A stretch of 64,000 bases of DNA from Nothopassalora personata. Taxonomy: Eukaryota > Ascomycota > Dothideomycetes > Mycosphaerellales > Mycosphaerellaceae. A model generated the notes under the pieces. That model was given only the letters and a program-made list of their open reading frames with translations, had not been told where the DNA came from and searched no databases. The position numbers and the translations under genes were made by a program. Below, piece after piece: positions 11,035 to 20,832 of the stretch. Numbering within the stretch: the first letter of the stretch is position 1; every line of letters begins with the position of its first letter. The stretch lies in the NCBI GenBank assembly GCA_033816765.1, contig CM066289.1:2914001-2978000 (forward strand). Reading direction: 5' to 3'.

Positions 11035-11897
11035 CAGGCTGGTCATCACTCGATGATTGCGATGTCAGATGTAGCATAGCGAGGGCGCTGTCATGAGGGA
11101 CGATATGGCATAGAGGCCCGAAGCTTGTGTAGATAATGATGCTGTTGTTACTGATACCCAGAGCTACGAAGGAGCACCAGCAGAAGATCAATTGGCAAAG
11201 CCCTTTAAATTCCCATCGACTTCACGTCCTTATAGGCTAAATTGAGCTAAATGGCAAAAGGAACGCCTCTACGCTGGATGCGAAGGATATCTCCAACAAT
11301 GACCAGTGATCATTATGGCATGAACATAGTGGGAAAGTCGACGGCCGCCGCAGTGAGAAGGAGCTCCATAATCCGCATGCGTGGGATGGGTTTCGTCCGA
11401 AGTTTTAGTGCTGCTGGAGCCCGCGTTGAGGAAGGGGCAGTGTTGAAGGGAGCCTCCGGGTGCTGATCCTTGGATGAAGACAAGTATATGCTCGTAGAAG
11501 ACGGTGAAAGGAATACGCACTGACGGAACAAAGTCCAATCACTGGCTCTGTCCGTATCACCTGTGCACGAGAACAATGGCTCCTTGACTGAAAGACGAAG
11601 TGAGTGAACGGTACAACCTCGGCGTATGCCTGCCCGTATGGGCACGTGCGCTATTATGACATGCATCAGTTAAGGCGTTATCGAACTTCGAGATATGACT
11701 GCGACTTGAGCCCAAACACACGACCTATTACTAAACTTCACAACGGTCGTCGGCGCACTTCCGTCCTCATACAGCCCACCTTTCAAATACCGCCATCTTC
11801 TGCGCGACGTTCCACCGCTCTTCCTTGAACCTCGAACGTCCCCACCACGACCAGTACACCACCGATAGAGTGCGCACAGCGCAGAAGCACCGCCAAG
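11035..11897. other. Intergenic region between RPC160 and UBC12
   Basis: About 860 bases between two genes on the same strand: the RPC160 3' UTR followed by the UBC12 promoter. Open frames here are short, overlap on both strands and show no family features. The last 100 bases are C-rich, as expected for a fungal 5' leader. Confidence 0.4.
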
Positions 11898-12504
11898 ATG
11901 TTGAAGATATGGAGCATGAAGCAGCAGCAGCAGAAGAACGAGGCAGCCTCAGGCCAGACCAAGAAGAAGAAGGTCACCGCCGCACAACTTCGCGTTCAGA
12001 AAGGCGAGCCATATCACGACACTGCTGCGCCTTTGTGACGCCTGCTGACACGCACCACCAGACCTCAGCGAACTCTCCCTCGGCAGCACAATGAAAACCC
12101 ACTTCCCCAACCCCGACGACATCCTCACCTTCACCCTCACCCTCACCCCCGACGAAGGCCTCTACAAAGGCGGCGTCTTCAACTTCTCCTTTGCCATTTC
12201 CCAGAACTTCCCCCACGAGCCGCCAAAAGTCAAGTGCAAGGAGAAAATCTACCACCCCAACATCGACCTCGAGGGGAACGTCTGCCTGAACATCCTGCGC
12301 GAAGACTGGAAGCCCGTGCTGAATCTGAATGCCGTGATTGTGGGGTTGCAGTTCTTGTTCTTGGAGCCGAATGCCAGTGACCCGCTGAACAAGGACGCGG
12401 CGAACGATCTGATGAGTGATCGGGATCGGTTCAAGAGGAATGTGAGGAGTGCCATGGCAGGCGGTGCGGTGAAGGGGGAGAGCTTCGACAGAGTTATGAA
12501 GTAG
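11898..12504 (+). CDS. UBC12: NEDD8-conjugating E2 enzyme UBC12, split by a GC-AG intron
   Basis: E2 enzyme that takes NEDD8/Rub1 from the Ula1-Uba3 E1 and transfers it to cullins. Two exons, 11898-12003 and 12062-12504, give 182 residues, the usual UBC12 length. Exon 1 encodes MLKIWSMKQQQQ and a Lys-rich stretch ending QLRVQ, the NEDD8-E1 docking extension typical of UBC12. Exon 2 continues DLSELSLGSTMKT. The active-site block HPNIDLEGNVCLNILREDW holds the catalytic Cys, and the tail (SDPLNKDAA, MAGGAV) fits. Joining QK to DLSEL requires an intron starting GCGAGC and ending CACCAG. Reading through instead meets a TGA, and no GT donor keeps the conserved residues. Starting at the ATG in exon 2 would lose the essential N-terminus. 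Confidence 0.93.
12004..12061 (+). other. GC-AG intron in UBC12
   Basis: Intron of 58 nt with donor AAAG|GCGAGC and acceptor CACCAG|AC; CTGAC near 12044 can serve as branch site. The donor is inferred from protein conservation across the junction (VQK-DLSEL) and from an in-frame TGA if the intron is kept. Confidence 0.85.
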
Positions 12505-12938
12505 TAGGAGGAAGGGTATGAAATCTTCGGCGAAGAGCTGGGAGGCTGTGCGGGAAGGCGTTGAAATGTAAGGGCAATGAGCGAGAATGAAGGTGAAGAT
12601 GGGACATTACGACGCCGATGGACACGAGAAGAGAATACCACGAGATACCACAGACGCTGGGATGGCATGTACTGCGGTACGGGGAGCACTACGGCGTACT
12701 GTTTTGCTTTGAGCCTACTTCCTTTGTGTTGCTTTGCGTCTAGCAAGGTGTTCGTTTCCTCGCATACGGCTGAGCATGAGCGTTGCGCGAACGGGTGGTA
12801 TAAATATTGCTTCCTGCATGGTATGCTAGTCGAGCTAGACTTAGAATCAAAAGAAAGGCTCACAAAGAACCTTCTCTAGCGCATTCGTAACGCTTCAAGT
12901 GCTCCTCCCCCTTACAAAACCCCCCCTTGACTTCCCGC
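12505..12938. other. Convergent 3' intergenic region
   Basis: About 430 bases between the stop codons of UBC12 and the MOSC gene. It should contain both 3' UTRs. No coding potential or repeat was recognised. Confidence 0.4.
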
Positions 12939-14138
12939 CTACAAATCTTTGAAAGCCCTCTCATTGTACCAGTGCTTATCCGTCGTCTCCAGCACCTCCA
13001 AAGTCCCACCAACTGCAATCTTCCCCTCATTCTTCGGAATCGCCATCATCCCAAAGCACGGCTTATACTTTGCCGGCCCACCCGTATCCACCCGTCGACT
13101 CTTCATCAACGTCTCCCACGGCTCCTGCTTATGCTTCTCCGCCGTATCAGGATCCACGTTAGGAACCTGACACCTCGCACACCTCGCCACCACATCCAGA
13201 TCCAGCTTATACAACGCCTCCTCGTTCGGGATAGTCGTGTTGATCCGGATGCGCTTCCACGTGTCTTCCTCCCAGGGATGATCGTCACGGCCGCGAATGA
13301 TGATGTTGGGGCGGAACCGCTCGATTGTGAGCGCGTTTGGAGAGTCTGGGGCGTGGCCGAGCTGTTTGTTAAGATCTTTCATCGAGGCTTCTGAGGCGAC
13401 TTGGAGGGACATTACGTCAGCGAAGTGGTGGGGGACGTCTTGGCCATAGAGTTCTTTGCGGCCGTTGATGGCGACCATGCGGTGGGCGGGGCCTTTGTAG
13501 ACGAGGGCGACGGGTTTGTCGAAGAAGTCGGAGAAGATTTGGTTGATGGAGTCGGAGTAGATCCAGCCGTCGGTCTCTTTGTCCCAGATTTCGACGGGCT
13601 CGAGGGATGTATTCTTCTCGAGCCAGTCGCGGGAGGGAAAGGCCGGCACTGTGACGCGGCCATCGGTGTTGTGGATGCTGATTTCGAGCATTTGTTCACC
13701 ACCCACGTTCACGATGGCAGTGTCAATCAGAGTCATAGAGGGGTCGCCGCGGATCGTGAGGAACTTCTTATCTTCCTTGGAGATGAACATCCAGTTGCGG
13801 TCCAGAGTCAGACCAGCTCGCTTCAAACGTGTCGAGGAGACGTCGAAGCCGCGGCATGACTTGATCGGGTAGATACGAAGAGCAGTGATGACGGATGGAG
13901 GAGGGATAGGAGGATCGCCTGTCCTATGCACTACTCCAGAGCTTGAGCCGATGGCAGCATTGACCTTATCCTTGAGCGCATCCGTATGGTCTCCACTATT
14001 GGCGTAAAAGGCAGCACTGAAGACACCAACGACGACCAAGATCAAGATGATACCACTCGTGTTGACTTCCAAATTCGTGAAATTGGGGTGTGTGACAATG
14101 TACTTGATGTCGCTGATGAATCCTGATAGGGACCACAT
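12939..14138 (-). CDS. MOSC-domain molybdenum-cofactor protein, mARC-like, membrane-anchored
   Basis: Predicted 399 residues in one exon. A single hydrophobic segment at about residues 28-46 (ILILVVVGVFSAAFYA) would anchor the N-terminus in a membrane. It is followed by a MOSC N-terminal beta-barrel domain (ALRIYPIKSCRG, AGLTLDRNWMF) and a C-terminal MOSC domain containing FRPNIIIRG, WEEDTW and a Cys-bearing block RCARCQVPNVDPDT. This architecture matches the mitochondrial amidoxime-reducing component family, molybdoenzymes that reduce N-hydroxylated compounds with cytochrome b5 partners. The Cys in the RCARCQVPNVD block is the expected sulfur ligand region. Substrate and exact membrane are inferred only from the family. 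Confidence 0.88.
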   Translation of the reverse strand: MWSLSGFISDIKYIVTHPNFTNLEVNTSGIILILVVVGVFSAAFYANSGDHTDALKDKVNAAIGSSSGVVHRTGDPPIPPPSVITALRIYPIKSCRGFDVSSTRLKRAGLTLDRNWMFISKEDKKFLTIRGDPSMTLIDTAIVNVGGEQMLEISIHNTDGRVTVPAFPSRDWLEKNTSLEPVEIWDKETDGWIYSDSINQIFSDFFDKPVALVYKGPAHRMVAINGRKELYGQDVPHHFADVMSLQVASEASMKDLNKQLGHAPDSPNALTIERFRPNIIIRGRDDHPWEEDTWKRIRINTTIPNEEALYKLDLDVVARCARCQVPNVDPDTAEKHKQEPWETLMKSRRVDTGGPAKYKPCFGMMAIPKNEGKIAVGGTLEVLETTDKHWYNERAFKDL

Positions 14139-14817
14139 GCTTGCTGTTGGCTGTTGGTGTGGCCACCGGCCGATGGTTGTTGCCTTGATATCTTCTCAAC
14201 TCCTCTCCGATACCCACAAGATATCTCCTGCTTTGCAGGTACCAGTTGAGGTTTCTAGACTGAAACAAAGCAGACTCGAGGCCAAGAAGTAAGACCAAGT
14301 CGTAAGAACAATTAGCCGCACCAAACAGATCGTTGTTCTCAGGTAGGAACCAGCGAGCTCACAGCAAGCGGGCGCGGAAGAAGTCCTTCAGAATTCACAA
14401 GCAGAAGATGCGATCTGGTCTTGTGGCCTGAGTGCGGATAATACCTGTCCATGGCGAGAGGGAGGTGAATGGATGATGAGATGAGGTCTGGAAAGTGGAG
14501 AGAGGCATTGGCGATGCGTCATCCGGAATTGAACCTAATGTTCTTTCCATCGTGTGTCTGTCTCCTGAAGACCCCTTGCTTGGCCATATCATTGTGCTTC
14601 CCGGTGAGATTCTGGCGCCTTATCTCTCTGGCTGAAGATGTTCAGCAGGGCAAGAAGACATGGTGAACGTTGTCCACGGGTCGACAGCCACACGTGGCAA
14701 GCACCACGCAGACCGACGAATCACCATCGGCACTAGTATAGCAAAAATGCTCAATGGAAAAGTATCGATCTCTTATCCTCATCATCTCCATCATCCCGCC
14801 ACAGAGAACTCATCACG
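14139..14817. promoter_or_regulatory. Divergent promoter between MOSC gene and SHB17-like gene
   Basis: About 680 bases between two start codons on opposite strands. No coding frame is supported. The sequence before the ATG at 14818 is rich in TC/CATC, a usual leader composition. Confidence 0.4.
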
Positions 14818-15555
14818 ATGCCCGACAAAGACGCCTCCACGCCCCGCGTCTTCCTCCTCCGTCACGGCGAGACAGAATGGAGCAAAAGTGGCCAATACAC
14901 CGGAACCTCCGACGTCCCTCTAACATCCCATGGCGAAGACCAAGTCAAGGCAACAGGCACCATGGTCTATGGAGCAGGAAAACTAATCGATCCCACGAAA
15001 GTTGCGAAAGCCTGGGTCTCGCCGAGAACGCGCGCGATCAAGACGTACGAATTGCTGACTGGCAGCAAGGATGGATTGGAGGTATCTGAGAGTCTGGCGG
15101 AGTGGGACTATGGGCAGTATGAGGGGTTGAAGACACAGCAGATTCGGGAATTGAGGAAGGGGCATGGGCTGGATTCGGAGAGGCCGTGGGATATTTGGAC
15201 GGATGGGTGTGAGGATGGGGAGTAAGTTTTTTTTTTGTTTGTATGATATTTCGTCGGACGGAACTTGAGCTAATCCTTTCGAAGATCGCCCGAGCAAGTC
15301 ACAGCCAGAGTGGACGCTCTCATAGCCCGGATCCGAGAACTTCAGGCACCGCACATGAAAGACGAGGAGCCAAAGGATGTGATTATCATTGCCCATGGCC
15401 ACCTTACCCGGGCTTTTGCCAAGCGGTGGTTGGGCTATGGCATGTCGTTCCCGCTCTCTTTGATGATGGAGCCTGGTGGCGTTGGAGTACTTTCGTACCA
15501 GCATCACTCCCTCGAGGAACCTGCGCTGCTGCTTGGCATAGGATTTCCTTTGTAG
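14818..15555 (+). CDS. Histidine-phosphatase superfamily protein, SHB17-like sedoheptulose-1,7-bisphosphatase
   Basis: Two exons, 14818-15221 and 15285-15555, give 224 residues. The intron (63 nt) has donor GTAAGT and acceptor CGAAG, and splicing restores the reading CEDGE-SPEQVTARVD; the unspliced frame stops at 15223. The phosphoglycerate-mutase-like catalytic motif RHGE is at residues 15-18 (phospho-accepting His16), and the second His lies in IIAHGHL. EWDYGQYEG is the conserved phosphatase segment. Length and sequence best fit yeast SHB17, which dephosphorylates sedoheptulose-1,7-bisphosphate to feed riboneogenesis. Other small histidine phosphatases are possible, so the substrate is an inference. 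Confidence 0.88.
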
Positions 15556-16135
15556 AAGACCATCGAGACCTTGTTGGGTGCCGTCTCAGAAAGCGATACA
15601 TATAGATACAGGGTTCGAAGCGACAGCTGACAACGCATACACGAAATCGCCAGCAGTGGCGTATCGCGGTTGCTAGAGGAGCGTACATCCGCTGGATATC
15701 GGCAGATCATGCGCTGTATAGGCGCAGAATCCTCGATCGGCGTCCAGTTAAGGTCGATCCTCCTTATATTGCGCAATGTAGTTGGGGTAAATAAAATCGA
15801 AGCGAAGGCTCAAGCACTGGTGCATTTTACCTCTGTTATCTGCGGGTGCATTTTACCTCTGTTATCTGCGGGTGCATTTACCTCTGTTATCTGCGCCGTA
15901 TCGCCGCATCACCACGTTGCCAACGCCCTGTCTTTTACTATCGAGCAGCCTCAACTTGAGAGCGTAGCATCGTGTGCACACTATATTCCCCCAACTCCTC
16001 GCTAGCCCGTTACATAAGTGATGATACATTCCACGTCTCGTGTAGACCGTCTATCATAACGCCCGTAGTATGCTGCCGTGAAGTCATTAAGAATACTGAA
16101 GAGTATTACAATTGATCGAATGATCGTGAAGGGCC
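15556..16135. other. Convergent 3' intergenic region with a three-copy minisatellite
   Basis: About 580 bases between the stop codons of the SHB17-like gene and the GPI-anchored repeat protein. The only structure seen is the tandem repeat at 15819-15895. Confidence 0.5.
15819..15895 (+). repeat. Three tandem copies of a 26-nt unit
   Basis: Copies start at 15819, 15845 and 15871. Each begins GGTGCATTTTACC and ends TCTGTTATCTGCG. The first two are identical; the third lacks one T and is 25 nt. Perfect identity suggests a recent expansion, or slippage that still goes on. Confidence 0.95.
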
Positions 16136-19100
16136 TCATAGCAACAGGGCCAAAGCAAGCGAGCCAAGCATTAGTGCCATTGCTGTAGGCTCGAAAGTCA
16201 CGGAAGAGGTTGCTCGGTTCGCGGAATTCATTCCTGTCGGTGATGCACTGTCGTCAGTAGGCGATGCACCGGCTGTAGCGGTAGCACCATCCGCGAAAGC
16301 TGTATGAGAGATTGTTGATCCTGTTATCGTAGCAGGGAATAGCGTCTCGACCATGGTCAAAGTGGTCCTCCCATTCGAGTCGACAATCTGAACCTCAAGC
16401 AGGGTGGCATACGGAGACAGCGTGACGACGTACGTCGTACCGTTGATCGTGACTGCATCGCTCCCGCCAGGCGTCAATATGTTGCCGTGGAGATTGTAAG
16501 TTGCGCCGTTGTTGATCGCGGTGAAGGTCTCTCCACCGATGGTCAGGATAGGAGCGTTTGTCGGCAGTACACCATAGGCTCCAGCTATGTGGGAGGTCGA
16601 TGTCGTGCGATCTGCGATGGTGACGACGGCAGTCCCCGCTGGTAACAGAGATATTGTAGTCGCTCGGTTGTCACCAGAAAGCACTATCGAGCCTCCAGGA
16701 GTGAGTACTTGGCCGTCAACCAAATACTCCGCACCGAGTCCAGGACTGTACGCGACAGCGGTGTACGTCTCTCCATCGATTGTGAGGATAGGCGCGCCGC
16801 TCGCAGCCGCACCGACCACGCCTAGGGTGGATATACCAGTCACTCCGGCGGCGATAGAGACAACCTCGTTCGCGTTATGGTTCAGCGAGATCGTCACGAG
16901 CCCAGCAGGTCCGTCGAAAGTGACTACGCCTCCTGGGGTTAGAGTCTGTCTCGAGATGATGTAGCTTGTCCCACCATTCGGGGAGTATGCTTGACCATCG
17001 ATTGTAAGCACAGGTGGTGCGGTGATGGTCTCAAGATTGCGCACTTGCCCGCCTCCTTCCCCACTCAACTGCAATGATCCGTCGAGGAAGACATTAGCAC
17101 CGTCGGGCGACAGTGAGATCGTCGTTCCTGAGACAACAATGGCAGCTCCTGGACTCACGAGCTGACCCTCAACGTTATAGGTACTTCCTCGGTTGGGTTT
17201 GTATACTGTGCCATCTACAGTCAAGAGAGGCGCAGGTGTAATGGCCGGAGGCGAAAGCTCTCTTGTCTGATCGTTGATGATAACCTGGCTCGCATCTGGT
17301 GCCAGGCTAACCGTTGTCCCTGATACCACGATTCGAGCACCAGGTGTCAGTGTCGAGCCACCAATGTTGAACTGTGTCGCGGCATTCGCTGTGAAAACAT
17401 CCGCGCCAATCGTGATGAGCGGTATGTTGGCAAGAGCACCCGGGTTCGCCGTTGCAGCTGCAATGTCTACTGTTGAACCGTCTACAACTATGGCTGCAGC
17501 GCCTGGGAGTACTGTTACACGTGTTCCGTCGATTGTGATGGCTTTTCCGCCGGCGAAGGCAGTCTGGCCTCCGACCACCACGGCAGGGGCAGTTTGCCCA
17601 CCAACGACGATCCCTGTAACCATCGACCCCCCAATATTAAACACAGGTCTGGAGCCGCCATTTGTGCCAATGTCGTGATTTTGAACAGCTTGAGCTTGGC
17701 CACTACTTGACCCTTGGTCCCCGGAGATTTGGTTACTCCCGCCATCCTGGCCACCGAGAGACTGCCCTGCCTCACTGTCAGACTGCGCTCCAGCTAGATC
17801 ATTGCTACCGCTGCCAAACCCACCGACAGCGCCGTTCTGACCGCTGCCACTTGGACCAGATACGCCGTTCTGTCCGTCTGAAGATTGATCATTCGTGTTG
17901 CCCTGCCCTCCGATCGAGCCACCACCGCCATTGCTTCCTCCGTTCTCGGGCGAGTTAGGTACAGCTCCTATTATCGCGGCAATTGCTGATGCAGGTGAAT
18001 TGGCTGACACTGCGAATTCGCTATTGCCGGCTGTCTGCTGTGCGTGCTCCAGTACTTCCAGTGCATTCTTTGGAGAAGCAGCGCCGACCACTGCTGACAG
18101 AATTCGTCCAACGTCATCACTGCTTGCTGGCAGATTGGCAGGAAGAGCAGTGGCAGTTACAATCCTACCGTCCCATGCTGCCGTTACGACGGAGTGGGGT
18201 CTCGTCGGATTGACAGGAATGTTGAGCGTTACATCTGAATTCTCCACGTGCGCAATGAAAGGAACAGCGATGAAATTGCCTTCATCCGTGGGCGTGGCAT
18301 CGTTCTTGACGGGAGTCTTGATAGCTATCGTCCGGGTCGGGACGTCCAAAGCAGTCGCAGTATGCTCAATACGAGCTGTCAGAGGTACCCAGAACGTCCC
18401 CTCTTCTGTGGGAGTCGTTCTGAGTATAGACATCCCTGACGGGAGAGTCGGCGTAATGGTCTGCAACGCATTTGCTGGCTGCTCAACAACACCTTTCGCC
18501 AATACGACCTGAGCTGCCGCCACCTTCTTCAACACCACGACGACCGTTGGCTCAGCGACGAAGGTCCCCGGCGTTGCGGTCTCTTGACCTACGGCCTGCA
18601 GGAAGGCAGACTGAAGCTTACCGACAATGCCGTTGTCGGTGGCTGCTGGTGTGTCAGGATTCCTGCCTTGGTACTCAAAGCTGTAAGTCTTGTTCAAACG
18701 ATGTGTCAAGGTTGTTGCAATACAGTCAACCTGCCCGTCATAGCCTCGACTAGACCGCTTGCTGACTATCTCATAGTTATTGAAGTGCACAATTGGAGTA
18801 CCTGCAGCGATGGTCTCGTTCGTTTTGCCAATGGTGAGAGCAGCCGGCGTTGGTGTGGTGACGATGTCAGGGACCGTCCCAGTCGAGGTGGTAGCATTGA
18901 TCGGCTTAAATGCCGTCTGCTCAACTGTGGTCGTTGCTGCTGCGACTGGTGTCGGAGTCTCCCAGCAGGTATAGTGCAGCTGTGTCTCATTGGCCTGGCT
19001 GTTGAAGGCAGTGACAGAGTTGCAGGTTGGATCGGCAATGGCAGACGTTACGTCGAACGACGTTTCTGCTGGTAAAAGTGTCCACCCCCTGGCAGTGTTG

Positions 19101-19564
19101 TTCTCAGCAAAATGCACAAGGAACGTCGACTCAACCTGGATATAGGTCTCAGAATACCACCAGTCTAGCGACGCGTCAAGCACATTCACGGTAGCCCCGC
19201 TACAAGTGCCATTGCGTAGAGGTCGAGGTCGTCCAGAAGGCCAAGCGGGTGGTACTGTCCTTGTTGCAGCGTGTCCGGAAGATGCATAGCTACTATTATT
19301 AGTTGTGGGATCGTAGCTGTACTTGAGGGCAGACGAATTGGCCTTGTTCAAGATGACGGAAACCGGGTTGAACCTCGGTGTCGATGACGTTGGGTGCCCG
19401 GCAGATGTATAGCTGTCCTTAGCTCCGGGAGCGTAGGTGTAGTTGGGAACAGACGAATGGGCTTTGGTGAAGATGGGAAGCGCCAGCCTAAATCTTGCCG
19501 TTGACCTCGGTGTTGATATAGCCGAAGCTGTGGCTGGTCCCAAAGTTGGCTTGAAGCTGGGTTC

Positions 19565-19598
<34 letters not shown>

Positions 19599-19816
19599 GA
19601 TGTTAAGGAAGAGGAGGAAGTATCTGGCCAAGGGAGACGTCCTGAAGAGAGCGTCTGTCGGCTGCCAGATGAGAGTGGGAAAGGCGCTTCCGCTTGATAC
19701 TGTCTTGCTTGTCGCGGCAGACCATACAGCCCTCTGAGTGGTTCTCTGTAGATGTGCTCGGCCACAGCCGTAGCAGCTAATGAGGCTAACGTGACGACTG
19801 CCGTCCACGGCACCAT
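16136..19816 (-). CDS. Large GPI-anchored cell-surface protein with tandem beta-rich modules
   Basis: Predicted 1226 residues from the ATG at 19816, chosen because it gives a clean signal peptide (MVPWTAVVTLASLAATAVA); the frame extends 19 codons further upstream without one. Order: signal peptide, poly-Ser stretch at about residues 70-90, Ser/Thr-rich region with N-glycosylation sites, a long segment with two VPxxARIEH/VPFIAHVE-like copies, a Gly/Ser/Asn/Gln-rich linker (about 635-730), then five or six modules of 65-80 residues (about 750-1160) with core LTIDGxxY, LTPGG, GTTISLSP. The C-terminus is Ser-rich and ends in a hydrophobic LMLGSLALALLL typical of a GPI-attachment signal. Likely a cell-wall or adhesin-like protein; no enzyme motif is seen. 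It is divergently paired with another surface protein. Confidence 0.85.
16380..17630 (-). repeat. Tandem 65-80-residue modules inside the GPI-anchored protein
   Basis: Module cores [L/I]T[I/V]xGxxY lie near 17535, 17420, 17225, 17010, 16785 and 16545 on the minus strand, 39 codons apart at first and then 65-80. Each later module carries a second core LTPGG or SPGA, then GTTxSLxP. Copies are well diverged at amino-acid level, so they are old, unlike the minisatellite nearby. Confidence 0.8.
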
Positions 19817-20832
19817 GATACATGTAGGTCTAGACAATGATGGTGTATGCCAATAGACAGAAATGCGTCGCACTCATTTTCATTCTGAACGAGTGACGGA
19901 AGCGAGGGGACGAAGAACAGAAGGTAGTCAGTAGCGGTTCTAAGGACAGGCCTGATCTTTGTGCTGAGATCTCGATACGGCCTCGTTCCAGATTTCTGCA
20001 TACTGGCAGGGATACTGCATGATTCTCGCGTGCTCTCAACAGCGCTTGGACGGGTTGCCCGAGTGTGGCTGTCGGGATGGCGCCAGATGGATAGTTTTTA
20101 GATATGAGTGGAGTATGAAGACAACGAGTTTGTCATCAACCACTTCGCCTTCTTCAAGCCTGTTGGTGCATGCACGACCAGAGTCGCTTCCGGATGTGGA
20201 ACTCGGGCCGGTAACACTGCATATCCCCTAGCTTATCGTGGTCGGCGAATGTGGCAGGAACAGCGCGGCGGAATGATGATGACCTGGAGTTCCTCGGGCA
20301 TAATAAGACTCTTACACACTTATTAGATGGCGTGAAAAGTTTTCGACAACGTGTGTGCCGTGCTGCAAGAGTTCCACGCGGTGGAGTATTATTCATAAGG
20401 TTAGATAACCGAGAGAGTTCACCACGAGCCGTGGGTCAAGGAATGCCACATATAGCACTGCAGTTCGCTCTTTTCGAAGGATCGCAGGATGCATATCATG
20501 GTCCTCATCAGCAGGAGCTCCGAGCAAGGGCCTTGACCGCGTGTCGCCACTCACCACACCCTCGCACCCAACTGCGGCAGCGCCAGAAAAGGTGCGATGA
20601 ATTGTGCGTCTGCACTGGTCGCAAGGATGCCCCGGTAGATCTAGTAGTAGTCCTATCTTGGCCGACGCTGCTGAGCAGTCATGTATCCGAGTTCGCAGTG
20701 ACTTGTTGATCTTCCCAATGTCTCTCTACTGTCTCTCGTGTGCGTTCAGCGCAGGTACGCGAGTGCTGACCCTCGGCGCTGTCCATGAAACACCCAAGCA
20801 CCGGGAGCCGGCTCTGTGGCTCCACTTCCGCC
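19817..20832. promoter_or_regulatory. Divergent promoter between two surface-protein genes
   Basis: About 1.0 kb between the start of the GPI-anchored protein (minus) and the protease-like membrane protein (plus). Several short open frames overlap on both strands without family features. No regulatory element was identified with confidence. Confidence 0.4.

Noticed and set aside
12091..12504. Intronless short UBC12 model starting at the ATG 12091
   Set aside because: It would remove the NEDD8-E1 docking extension and the first helix, which are clearly encoded upstream and join through the GC-AG intron.
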